Positions 26,726 through 35,258 of a stretch of 64,000 nucleotides of DNA are shown here, in pieces. Every line of letters begins with the position of its first letter. Position 1 is the stretch's first letter. The position numbers and the translations under genes were made by a program. Under the pieces are notes generated by a model. It was not told the origin of the DNA. It made no database searches and worked only from the letters and a program-made list of their open reading frames with translations. The DNA is from Deltaproteobacteria bacterium (GTDB lineage: Bacteria; Myxococcota_A; Polyangia; Polyangiales; JADJMO01), in contig JANYDK010000082.1 in NCBI GenBank assembly GCA_025363655.1, positions 62,001 to 126,000 on the forward strand, in the 5' to 3' direction.

Positions 26726-27350
26726 GCGCGGTCCAGAGCGTGCGCAGGTCGGCGACGACGTCCAGCGCCGGACGGCCGGCGACGGCGACGTGCGCCGGGA
26801 CGGTCTTCGCGTTCGGGTTGGGCACGAGGGTGAGGTCGGCGACGTTGGCCGCGACCCGGGCGATTTTGTCTTCGCCGACGGTGACGAGGAGCGCGCCCTG
26901 CGCCATGCCGGTGACGCTGCGCGCGCCGGGGAGCGCACTGGGAGCGACCTTGGCGGGGAGCTCGCGGAGGAAGAGAATGACCTTCGATTGCAGCGGAAGA
27001 ACGGCCTCGCCGTGCACCTTCTGTCCGATGTCGCCGACGACGCCGCCGAGCGTGCGGACGACGACCGTGCTCGGGGCCTTGGTGTCGAGACCGCCGATCT
27101 TGGTGTCGATGTCGACCGTGGTGTACGAGACGATGCGCCCGTCTTCCCAGCGCGAAGTGCGCGACTTGGCGATGCCGACGACGGCGACGTCGCTCTTGTC
27201 GACGAGATCGTCGAGCGTGAGGGAGAGCATCGCCGAAGCGTGCGCGGACCGGACGGCGCCGGAGGGCGTGCCGAGGTCGACGACGCCGAGCATCACCGGG
27301 GTCACGGCGGCGACGGCGAAAAACAGCGCCGCTGGACGCAGTCTGAACAT
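26712..27350 (-). CDS. Exported hypothetical protein
   Basis: MFRLRPAALFFAVAAVTPVMLGVV signal; LSLTLDDLVDKSDVAVVGIAKSRTSRWEDGRIVSYTTVDI. Confidence 0.6.
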   Translation of the reverse strand: MFRLRPAALFFAVAAVTPVMLGVVDLGTPSGAVRSAHASAMLSLTLDDLVDKSDVAVVGIAKSRTSRWEDGRIVSYTTVDIDTKIGGLDTKAPSTVVVRTLGGVVGDIGQKVHGEAVLPLQSKVILFLRELPAKVAPSALPGARSVTGMAQGALLVTVGEDKIARVAANVADLTLVPNPNAKTVPAHVAVAGRPALDVVADLRTLWTAHGKK

Positions 27351-27370
27351 GCGGCAGAGGCTAGCACCGA

Positions 27371-28240
27371 TCAGTTCGCGAGGCCGCCGCGCAGCGCCTC
27401 GACGATGGCGCCGCGCATGACCACGCGCACGCTGGCGTCGACCGGCGTGCCGAGAAATAGCGAGAGCGCCTGCGCGCCCTGTTCGACGAGCATGCCCACT
27501 CCGTCGACGCCTCGAAGCCCGAGCGCCTTCGCGCGCGCGAGAAATGGCGTCGCCGAGGCGTTCTTTGGCGGGCGATAGACGACGTCGTACGCGACGGCGC
27601 CGGTTGCAGTTCGGGCGCTCGCGAGCACGTCGGCGACGGACACTCCGTCGGTGCCTCCGGCCATTCCGCCGCTGGTCGCGTTGATGATCAAATCGTAGAC
27701 GGCGCCCGGATCGCGGCCGAGCTCGTTCCAGAGCACCGAGGTGCCACGACCGACGGCGCGGACGAGGAGCGTCGCCTGTTCTTCGCGTCGCGTGGCGACG
27801 TCGACGGCGGCGCCGAGTCGGCTCGCGGCGATGACGGCCGCGCGTGCAGCGCCGCCGCCGCCGAGCACGAGCACGCGTCGCGGCACGATGTCTTGGTGGA
27901 GCAGGTCGGCGCGGAGGCCGTCGACGTCGGTGTTGCCGCCGACCAAGCGGCCCGTCGCGTCGAGCCAGACGGTGTTGACCGCCCCGGCGAGCGCGACGTC
28001 GTCGGTGAAGAGATCGCACAGCCGCAGCGTCTCGACCTTGAGCGGCATGGTGACGTTGAGGCCTGAAATTTGGCCTCTTCGCACCTGGTCGAGGACGGGC
28101 GGGAGCTCCTCGAGCGTCACCCGTCGCGCCTCGAACGTGTGCGGGAGACCGAGCGCCGCGAGCGCCGCGCGCTGCATCACCGGGCTCAGCGAGTGACCGA
28201 TCGGATCACCGATGACGAAGAAGCGCTTGACGGCGCTCAC
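27371..28240 (-). CDS. aroE: Shikimate dehydrogenase
   Basis: FFVIGDPIGHSLSPVMQRAALAALGLPHTFEA...GLNVTMPLK...VLGGGGAARAAVIAASRLG. Confidence 0.93.
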   Translation of the reverse strand: MSAVKRFFVIGDPIGHSLSPVMQRAALAALGLPHTFEARRVTLEELPPVLDQVRRGQISGLNVTMPLKVETLRLCDLFTDDVALAGAVNTVWLDATGRLVGGNTDVDGLRADLLHQDIVPRRVLVLGGGGAARAAVIAASRLGAAVDVATRREEQATLLVRAVGRGTSVLWNELGRDPGAVYDLIINATSGGMAGGTDGVSVADVLASARTATGAVAYDVVYRPPKNASATPFLARAKALGLRGVDGVGMLVEQGAQALSLFLGTPVDASVRVVMRGAIVEALRGGLAN

Positions 28241-29643
28241 GGCTCGTTTCCTTCCGTTTCGACGCCGTCGCCGTCACTGGCCTCGAGGACGCGTGCGCGG
28301 AGGGTGCCTTCGTGCAATCGCAGGTCGATGACCTCACCGGCGTTCACTTCGCGCGTGCTGCGGACCGCGCGGAGTCCGTCCTTCGTGTGGCGAAGAGCGA
28401 TGGCGTAACCACGCGCGAGGACCGAGAGCGGCGAGATCGCCTCGAGCTTGGCAGCTGCGGTGCCGAGCGCGGCTCGTTCACGGGAGAGGCGTCGTTCGAG
28501 GGCTACGCGCAATCGACTCGCGAGCGGACCGAGCTCGGCGCGCGCCGCAGCGAGCCGCACGCGCGGATGCCTCGTTTGCAAGCGTCCCGAGAGCTCGACG
28601 TGGGCACGCTCGCCGTCTCGGAGCCCCTTGCGCATCGCCGCTTCGAGCCGTCCGCGCAGCTCGTCGAGCCGTTGTTGATGGAGGGCGATCGTTCGCTCGG
28701 GCGCACGAAGGAGCGCGCGTGCGCGGGCGATGCGAGCGTTTCCCGCGCCGAGCCTCGCCCGCATCGCGCTCGTCAGACGGCGCTCGTGCTCGAGCAGTTG
28801 CGCGCGGCGGGCGGCTTCGTCGGCGACCACCAGCTCGGCGGCTTGCGAGGGCGTGGCCGCACGCAAGTCGGCGACCAGACAAGCGATCGACCAATCGACT
28901 TCGTGACCGACGGCAGCCACCACCGGCTTCGGACAGGCCGCGATGGCGCGCGCGAGCTGCTCGTCGTCGAAGGCCGCCAGGTCTTCGGCGGAGCCACCGC
29001 CACGCCCGAGGATGATGACGTCGACCTCGGCCACCGCCGCGAGCCGGGCCAGCGCACGGCGCAAGAGACGAGGCGCGTCTTCCCCTTGCACCGGGGCAGC
29101 GTCGAGGAGGATGCGGACCGAGCCGCGACGACGCGCCACCTTCACGATGTCGGCGAACGCCGCGCCGGTGCCGCTGGTCACCACCCCGACCACCCGCGGC
29201 GCCGCCGGAATTTTGCGCTTTCGTGACGGCTCGAAGAGGCCTTCAGCGGCGAGCTTGCGCTTCAACTCTTCGCGACGGAGGAGCAAATCGCCGAGCCCCG
29301 CCGGCGTCACCCGCGCGACCTGCAGTTGGATGTTGCCCTGCGGCGCGTAGAGATCGAGCACGGCGCGCACCTGCACCCGCGCGCCATTGACGATGTTCTC
29401 GCGGCTCTGACTGCGCTGCGCGTCGCTCTTCCACATCACGCAGCGAATGACTGCGGTCGCCCGCTCGTCCTTGAGGCTGAAGTAGAGGTGACCGTTCGGC
29501 TGCGCGCCGCGAAAACCGGTGACTTCCCCTTCGACGACCAACGTCCCGAGGCCACGCACCGCGCGCTGCAAGAGCGCATCGAGCTGGCCCACCGTGAGGA
29601 CCTCCTCATCTTGCATCGGAGCGAGCGACGAGCGCGCGGACAT
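28237..29643 (-). CDS. xseA: Exodeoxyribonuclease VII large subunit
   Basis: LTVGQLDALLQRAVRGLGTLVVEGEVTGFRGAQPNGHLYFSLKDERATAVIRCVMW...VGVVTSGTGAAFADI...GRGGGSAEDL. Confidence 0.93.
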   Translation of the reverse strand: MSARSSLAPMQDEEVLTVGQLDALLQRAVRGLGTLVVEGEVTGFRGAQPNGHLYFSLKDERATAVIRCVMWKSDAQRSQSRENIVNGARVQVRAVLDLYAPQGNIQLQVARVTPAGLGDLLLRREELKRKLAAEGLFEPSRKRKIPAAPRVVGVVTSGTGAAFADIVKVARRRGSVRILLDAAPVQGEDAPRLLRRALARLAAVAEVDVIILGRGGGSAEDLAAFDDEQLARAIAACPKPVVAAVGHEVDWSIACLVADLRAATPSQAAELVVADEAARRAQLLEHERRLTSAMRARLGAGNARIARARALLRAPERTIALHQQRLDELRGRLEAAMRKGLRDGERAHVELSGRLQTRHPRVRLAAARAELGPLASRLRVALERRLSRERAALGTAAAKLEAISPLSVLARGYAIALRHTKDGLRAVRSTREVNAGEVIDLRLHEGTLRARVLEASDGDGVETEGNEP

Positions 29644-29654
29644 CGACCGTGACC

Positions 29655-30086
29655 TTAGCGCGCCGGCGCTGCCTCGTCTGCGTTCGCGGCGAGCCGCTCC
29701 TTTTCGCGCCACGAAGGCTTGCCGACCTTCCACGCCCACCAAATCAGCGCCGCCTGCAACGGCAAGCGCGCCCAGAAGAGGAGCGGCGACAGCGTCATTC
29801 CGCGCGGTTGGATCTGGTGCAACGCCATGTTCACGTTGGCCGGGAAGACCGCCACATAGAGCGCGATGAGCCCGAACGAAGCTGCCCGCCGCGTCGCCGG
29901 CACGAGCAGCCCGACCCCACCGGCGATCTCGAAGAAGCCGCTGACGTAGACCAGCACGAGCGCGCTCGGCAGCCAGGCCGGGACGATCTTGACGAAGCCC
30001 TCCGGAGCCACGAAGTGCGCGATGCCGACCGCGATCATGAGCACGGCGAGCACGTAGCGGGAGATCTCCTTACGGACGATGCGCAT
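29655..30086 (-). CDS. DoxX family membrane protein
   Basis: VLAVLMIAVGIAHFVAPEGFVKIVPAWLPSALVLVYVSGFFEIAGGVGLLVP. Confidence 0.75.
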   Translation of the reverse strand: MRIVRKEISRYVLAVLMIAVGIAHFVAPEGFVKIVPAWLPSALVLVYVSGFFEIAGGVGLLVPATRRAASFGLIALYVAVFPANVNMALHQIQPRGMTLSPLLFWARLPLQAALIWWAWKVGKPSWREKERLAANADEAAPAR

Positions 30087-30135
30087 AGGGTTGGGCTACG
30101 TGGGGCAGGGGAGATTGGATCGATCGACCCCGTTT

Positions 30136-31518
30136 TCAGATCGGCGCGATCTCTCTCGCCGTCTTCCAAAAAAATCTCGCCACCAGCGCCGCAGCGACCG
30201 CCGTGAGGCCCGCCGTGAGCCCGAACCAGAGCCCGATCGCGCCGCGATGCCAGACGAACGCGAGGAGGATTCCCAGCGGCAAACCGACGAACCAATGCGT
30301 GACGACGTTGATCACGAGCGGCCACCTCGTGTCGCCCGTGCCGCGCAGCGCGCCCGCGGCCACCACCTGGGCACCGTCCGCGAGCTGGAAGAGCGCTCCG
30401 ACGCGAATGAGCGGCACGGCGGCTTCGATCACCGCCGATTCGGGCGTGAAGAGTCGCGCGAGGAGACGAGGGGCGAGGGCGAAGACGAGGGCCCACACCG
30501 CCATCGTGGCGACGCCGAGGCCGATGCCGATGAGGCCCGCGCGTCGTGATTCGTTCGAGCGCGACTCTCCGATGCTGAGACCGACGCGCACGCTCGTCGC
30601 CTGGGCGATTCCGAGCGCGCCCATGAACGAGAAGCTGGTGAGGCCGAGGGCGATTTGATGTGCGGCGGTAGCGCGCCCGCCGAGCCGTCCCATGAGCACC
30701 GTCACGAGCGAGAAGATTCCGACCTCCGCCGACACCTGTAGGCCTATGGGGACGCCGACGCGGAAGATCTTGGCGATGAGCTCACGGTCGAGCCCGCTCG
30801 GTTCGGGGACGCCAGGGCTCGGCGCGTCGAGCGCGCCCTTCGGCGGTCTTCCGCGAAACCAAGTGATCCACACGGCCATCAGGGTCGACGACGCGCTGGT
30901 GGCGAGGCCCGCGCCGACGCCGCCATAGGCCGGAATTCCCAGCGCGGGGAGGCCGACGCGGGTGAGGCCGGCGTCACCGAAGCAGGTGACGTACGCCGCG
31001 ATCGCATGCACGACGTTGGCGAAGACGACGGCCTCGAACGCGGCGCGCGTGCGGCCGACGGCCTGCTGATACGTGCGCGCGACGGTGAAGACGAAGATCG
31101 GGAGCAGGCTCGGGAGACGCGTGAAGAGGTACGAGCGGGCACCAGGGATGACGACGGGATCGACGTGGAGCAGCTCGAGGAGCGGCAGCGTCGCCAACGT
31201 CAGGAGCGCGAACGGGATCGTGAGGAGGAGAGCGATGCGCATGCCCTCGCGGCGGATCTTCTTCACGCGCGCGGCGTCGCCGGCTCCGAACGCTTGCGAC
31301 GCGAGCGGCTCGATCGCCATGAAGATGCCCCACGCTGGCACCATCGCGGCGAAGGTGAGCGTGTTGCCGATCGAGACGCTGGCCAGCGCATTTTCGCCGA
31401 CCCGGCCGACGATCGCGGTGTCGACCATTCCCATCAGCATCATGCCGATCTGGGTGGCGACGATCGGCGCGGCGAGGCGCACGTTTTCGCGGACCTCGGT
31501 GCGGAAAGTGGCGCCCAT
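30136..31518 (-). CDS. MATE family efflux transporter
   Basis: LAAPIVATQIGMMLMGMVDTAIVGRVGENALASVSIGNTLTF...; about 12 TM. Confidence 0.88.
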   Translation of the reverse strand: MGATFRTEVRENVRLAAPIVATQIGMMLMGMVDTAIVGRVGENALASVSIGNTLTFAAMVPAWGIFMAIEPLASQAFGAGDAARVKKIRREGMRIALLLTIPFALLTLATLPLLELLHVDPVVIPGARSYLFTRLPSLLPIFVFTVARTYQQAVGRTRAAFEAVVFANVVHAIAAYVTCFGDAGLTRVGLPALGIPAYGGVGAGLATSASSTLMAVWITWFRGRPPKGALDAPSPGVPEPSGLDRELIAKIFRVGVPIGLQVSAEVGIFSLVTVLMGRLGGRATAAHQIALGLTSFSFMGALGIAQATSVRVGLSIGESRSNESRRAGLIGIGLGVATMAVWALVFALAPRLLARLFTPESAVIEAAVPLIRVGALFQLADGAQVVAAGALRGTGDTRWPLVINVVTHWFVGLPLGILLAFVWHRGAIGLWFGLTAGLTAVAAALVARFFWKTAREIAPI

Positions 31519-31543
31519 CGAAACGTGCTAATACGCGCTCGAC

Positions 31544-31858
31544 ATGAGCGATGCGAACGATAAGGGTGCCGGCGCCCAAGCTCCGAAGATGGTTCAGTGC
31601 GTGAAGCTCGGCCGCGAGGCGCAGGCGCTCGATCGCCAGCCCTTCAAGGGCGACTTCGGCAAGAAACTCTACGAGAACGTCTCGAAAGAGGCGTGGCGCG
31701 GTTGGCTCGAGCACTCGAAGATGTTCGTCAACGAATACCGCCTCGACATGACCTCGCCCGCGCACCAGAAGACCTGGTTCGACGAGTGCGAGAAATACTT
31801 CTTCGGCGGGGGCTCCACGGTGCCTGCCGAGTTCAAACCGGTCGAAGAGAAGAAGTAG
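31544..31858 (+). CDS. Fe(II)-trafficking / oxidative damage protection protein YggX-like
   Basis: MVQCVKLGREAQALDRQPFKGDFGKKLYENVSKEAWRGWLEHSKMFVNEYRLDMTSP. Confidence 0.85.
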   Translation: MSDANDKGAGAQAPKMVQCVKLGREAQALDRQPFKGDFGKKLYENVSKEAWRGWLEHSKMFVNEYRLDMTSPAHQKTWFDECEKYFFGGGSTVPAEFKPVEEKK

Positions 31859-31993
31859 AGTTTCCAGGCTCGCCACAGCTTTCCGCTGGCGGGCCGTCTT
31901 TCGATCCGTAGGCGGCAGACGAGCACCACCTGGGCGAAGCCGTCGGCCGAAAAAGCGGCGCATCGGCGGCGATGCATTACGACTGACTCTGTC

Positions 31994-32758
31994 GTGCCCC
32001 GAACCCCAGCTCCGAAGCCCGCCAGCGCCGATGCGACCATGGAGTACCGTGGTCCGATCGACGAGGTGGTGACCGACGTCAGCGTCGAGCTCATCGCCGA
32101 GCCCAGCCAGCAGCTTCATCCGATGGTCGCTGCGGCGATCGAGCGCGCGAAATCGCTGGCGCCGGTCGCCGGGCCGACGCGTCCGTCCGCACCTCCGCCG
32201 CGTCGCAAGCTCAACCCCGACGCCAGCCTCGAGTTTCCGCATCCGCTCGATCCGGCGCTCTACGGCGTCGAGCCCGAGGGGGGCGAGCTCCCACGCTACG
32301 AAGGTCCCGAGGCGTTCGACGTCGACGACGACGACCTTCCTCCGCCGCGTCGCGAGGTGCCGCGCTGGCGTCTCTTCGCGGTCGCTGGCGTGATGACCGT
32401 CGCCGCGATCATCATCGGTCTCGCGCTCGGTTCGCGCGCCAGCGTCACCACCGCATCGGCGAGCGAAGGTGATGGGACGAAGACGACGACGGAGACGCCG
32501 AAGAAGACGGCCGCGACCAACACCACCGCTGCGCCGCCGAAGTCCGCCGAGGTGATCGCGCCGGCCGCGCCGACGACGGGCAACGTCGTCACGCCGAAGT
32601 GGGCGAAGGGTCGTCACACCTTCATGGACGGCAAGGAAATCGGGCTCTCCGGCAAGCTCGAAGTGGCCTGCGGTGCGCACCTCGTGCAGATCGGCGTCAA
32701 GGGCAAGCCGCGCAAGGTGAAGGTGCCCTGCGGCGGCGACGTCAACGTCCTTCCGTGA
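31994..32758 (+). CDS. Single-TM hypothetical protein with C-terminal PEGA-like segment
   Basis: TM at WRLFAVAGVMTVAAIIIGLALG; ends HTFMDGKEIGLSGKLEVACGAHLVQIGVKGKPRKVKVPCGGDVNV. Confidence 0.5.
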   Translation: MPRTPAPKPASADATMEYRGPIDEVVTDVSVELIAEPSQQLHPMVAAAIERAKSLAPVAGPTRPSAPPPRRKLNPDASLEFPHPLDPALYGVEPEGGELPRYEGPEAFDVDDDDLPPPRREVPRWRLFAVAGVMTVAAIIIGLALGSRASVTTASASEGDGTKTTTETPKKTAATNTTAAPPKSAEVIAPAAPTTGNVVTPKWAKGRHTFMDGKEIGLSGKLEVACGAHLVQIGVKGKPRKVKVPCGGDVNVLP

Positions 32759-32779
32759 GCCCGCGCTCCTGAATCGCGT

Positions 32780-33556
32780 TCAGCCTGCGTTCTCTCGCTC
32801 GGAACGCACGAAGAGCTCGGCGGCTCCGGCGACCCCGGCGGGCAGCAAGAGGAGCCCGACGCAGGGGATGATGAAGATGGCGGTGAGCGCGAGCCCGAAG
32901 CCGAGCACCACGCCCGGGTGACGACGGAACCACGCGATGCGCGTGCGGACGTCGTGGCCGCGGAGGCTCATCGGATAGTCGAGCAGATCCCAGCTGATGG
33001 TGAGCGCGGAGACGACGTACTTGAGCGGCGTGGTGACGACGGCGGCGGGCGGCGCGACCACGTCGATGAGGAAGAGCAGGCCGATGGCGAGCGACGCGAA
33101 GAGCAGCGAAGCCAGCGTGACCTTGAGTGAGCGCCACATGCCGGTGAAGAAGCCGGCTGCCGCTTTCGCAGGCGGCACGCCGAGCGACTGTTCACGGGCG
33201 GCGACGATGCGATCGAGCGCGGGCCCGGAGAGCGGCTGCGCGAGCGCGAATGCGACCACGTAGGCGAGGACGATGCCGACGATCCAAAGGAGGACGCGGA
33301 CGATGACCGCCCACCACGCCGTCGCCGAGAGGCCGAAGATGGCCCGCATGAGCGCGTCGACCAAGTGAACGACGCCGAAGCCGAGGGCGCCGAAGAGCAC
33401 GAGGACGACGACCGCCGGGACGATGGCGTAGGGCCAGAGCTCGGCCCGCCGAAGGAGGAAACCGAGGCCGGAAAATGGCGCTTTGAGGCCGGCGAGGAAC
33501 CCGACCACCTCGGGCCGACGGGCGAGCGACATCATGTCGCGTCGCAAGCTAACCAC
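32780..33556 (-). CDS. EI24/CysZ-like membrane protein
   Basis: GFLLRRAELWPYAIVPAVVVLVLFGALGFGVVH...LSGPALDRIVAAREQSLG...SLRGHDVRTRIAWFRRHPGVVLGFGLALTAIFIIPCVGLLLLPAGVAGA. Confidence 0.75.
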   Translation of the reverse strand: MVSLRRDMMSLARRPEVVGFLAGLKAPFSGLGFLLRRAELWPYAIVPAVVVLVLFGALGFGVVHLVDALMRAIFGLSATAWWAVIVRVLLWIVGIVLAYVVAFALAQPLSGPALDRIVAAREQSLGVPPAKAAAGFFTGMWRSLKVTLASLLFASLAIGLLFLIDVVAPPAAVVTTPLKYVVSALTISWDLLDYPMSLRGHDVRTRIAWFRRHPGVVLGFGLALTAIFIIPCVGLLLLPAGVAGAAELFVRSERENAG

Positions 33557-33567
33557 GACGAACGTGG

Positions 33568-33921
33568 GTGGCGAGCACCGAGCACGAGGTCGCCACCTGG
33601 TGTAATCTCCGGCCCTTCGCCGTGAACAGCCCCTCCGTCCCCATCCTGCTCGAGCTCCGTGTCGAAGGTACCCATGTGCGAGGTGAGCTCGCGCTCGTCA
33701 TCGCGCCGGGCACCGTCGCCAAAGCTCGCGATCGTCTCCTCGATCGTGCGCTCCTCGTGGCGATCACCGCGCGCGCCGACGAGCTCGGAAGCGTGCTGGC
33801 AGCAGCGCCCGCGTCGTATTGCTTCGTCCGGCCCGGCAAGGACGAGCTCGGCCGCACCACCTTCGACGTCGGCGCCCGTATCGAAGCCGAACGTCTGATC
33901 CCCGAACGCCCTCGTCCCTGA
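33568..33921 (+). CDS. Hypothetical protein
   Basis: 117 aa from GTG; alternative GTG at 33622. Confidence 0.35.
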   Translation: MASTEHEVATWCNLRPFAVNSPSVPILLELRVEGTHVRGELALVIAPGTVAKARDRLLDRALLVAITARADELGSVLAAAPASYCFVRPGKDELGRTTFDVGARIEAERLIPERPRP

Positions 33922-33959
33922 GCCCGTCTCGAGCCAACCCGAGCACCTGATCCACGCCG

Positions 33960-34892
33960 ATGTCGGAAGATTCCTCCGGTCACATCATCCAGTCGCTCGC
34001 GGTCAACGCGTCCATCGCGCTCGTGAAGGGCATCGCCGCCTTCTTCACGCGCTCGGGCTCGATGCTCGCCGAAGCGCTGCACTCTGCGGCCGACTGCATG
34101 AATCAGATCTTGCTGCTCATCGGCGTGCGCAATTCGAAGAAGCCGCCGGACGATCAACACCCGCTCGGATTCGGGCGTGAGCTTTATTTCTGGTCGTTCC
34201 TCGTCGCCCTCTTCCTCTTCCTCGGCGGCGGCGTCTTCTCGGTGCACGAAGGCATCCACAAAATTCTCGAGCCCGAGAAGGTCGAGCACGTGTGGTGGGG
34301 CGCGGGCGTCCTCGTGGTCGGCATCTTCCTCGAGGGCGGCGCCACCATCTCCAACGTCCGCGAGATGAACAAGCGGCGCGGCGCGACGCCCTTCATCCAG
34401 TACCTGAAAGAGACGAAGGACAGCGATTTGGTCGTCGTCTTCGGCGAGAACTCCGCCGACGTCCTCGGCCTCTTCCTCTCGCTCGGCGCGCTGCTCACGG
34501 CGCACTTCACCCAAGACGGCCGTTGGGACGGCGCCGGCAGCGTGCTCATCGGCGTCGTGCTCATCGGCGTCGCCGCCTTCCTCGCGCGCGAGGTGAAGTC
34601 GCTCCTCGTCGGCGAAGCGGCCGACAAAGAGATCGGCGAAGCGGCGAAGAAGGCGGCGCTCGAGGACACGCACATCGAGCAGGTGCTGCGGCTCCTGACG
34701 ATTCAACAGGGCCCGGGCGAGGTGCTCGTCTTCATCAAGCTCGCCTTCGCGCCGCACCTCCACATCGACGACGTCTGTCATCGCATCAACGAGTTCGAGG
34801 CGCGCCTGCGCGTGCTGCGGCCCGAGGTGAAGTGGTGCTTCGTCGAGCCCGACGTCCCGCGCGACGATCCGGCCCGTTCGCGTCGGCTGTGA
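33960..34892 (+). CDS. Cation diffusion facilitator family transporter
   Basis: LAVNASIALVKGIAAFFTRSGSMLAEALHSAADCMNQILLLIGVRNSKKPPDDQHPLGFGRELYFWSF. Confidence 0.88.
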   Translation: MSEDSSGHIIQSLAVNASIALVKGIAAFFTRSGSMLAEALHSAADCMNQILLLIGVRNSKKPPDDQHPLGFGRELYFWSFLVALFLFLGGGVFSVHEGIHKILEPEKVEHVWWGAGVLVVGIFLEGGATISNVREMNKRRGATPFIQYLKETKDSDLVVVFGENSADVLGLFLSLGALLTAHFTQDGRWDGAGSVLIGVVLIGVAAFLAREVKSLLVGEAADKEIGEAAKKAALEDTHIEQVLRLLTIQQGPGEVLVFIKLAFAPHLHIDDVCHRINEFEARLRVLRPEVKWCFVEPDVPRDDPARSRRL

Positions 34893-34904
34893 GCGCGTAA
34901 TCGC

Positions 34905-35216
34905 GTGAGCGACGAAACATTTTTCGTCTATATTTTACGCTGCGGCGACGGCTCGCTCTACACCGGCATCGCCCTCGACGTGCAGGCGCGCATGGCCCAG
35001 CACGCGGCGGGAAAAGGGGCGAAATACACCCGCGGTCGCGGCCCGCTGACATTGCTCGCGAAATGCCGTTGTCCGAGCCAAGGCGACGCCCTACGTCTCG
35101 AGCGGGCCGTGAAAGCGCTGACTCGGTCCGGCAAAGAGGCGCTCACCTCGCGTCGTCTCGCAGCGATGGGACGACGCGTGTCCGCGAAACACGAGACCCA
35201 ATCTCGGGCCCGCTGA
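34905..35216 (+). CDS. GIY-YIG nuclease family protein
   Basis: FFVYILRCGDGSLYTGIALDVQARMAQHAAGKGAKYTRGRGPLTLL. Confidence 0.9.
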   Translation: MSDETFFVYILRCGDGSLYTGIALDVQARMAQHAAGKGAKYTRGRGPLTLLAKCRCPSQGDALRLERAVKALTRSGKEALTSRRLAAMGRRVSAKHETQSRAR

Positions 35217-35258
35217 GTTGCTCCCCCGCCGGCTTTTGCTAAGGTTTCGGCGCCCAAA

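Noticed and set aside
31960-31975. GCATCGGCGGCGATGC hairpin, also present at 41869-41884
   Set aside because: Two short GC-rich copies, one inside hrpB; likely chance in this composition.
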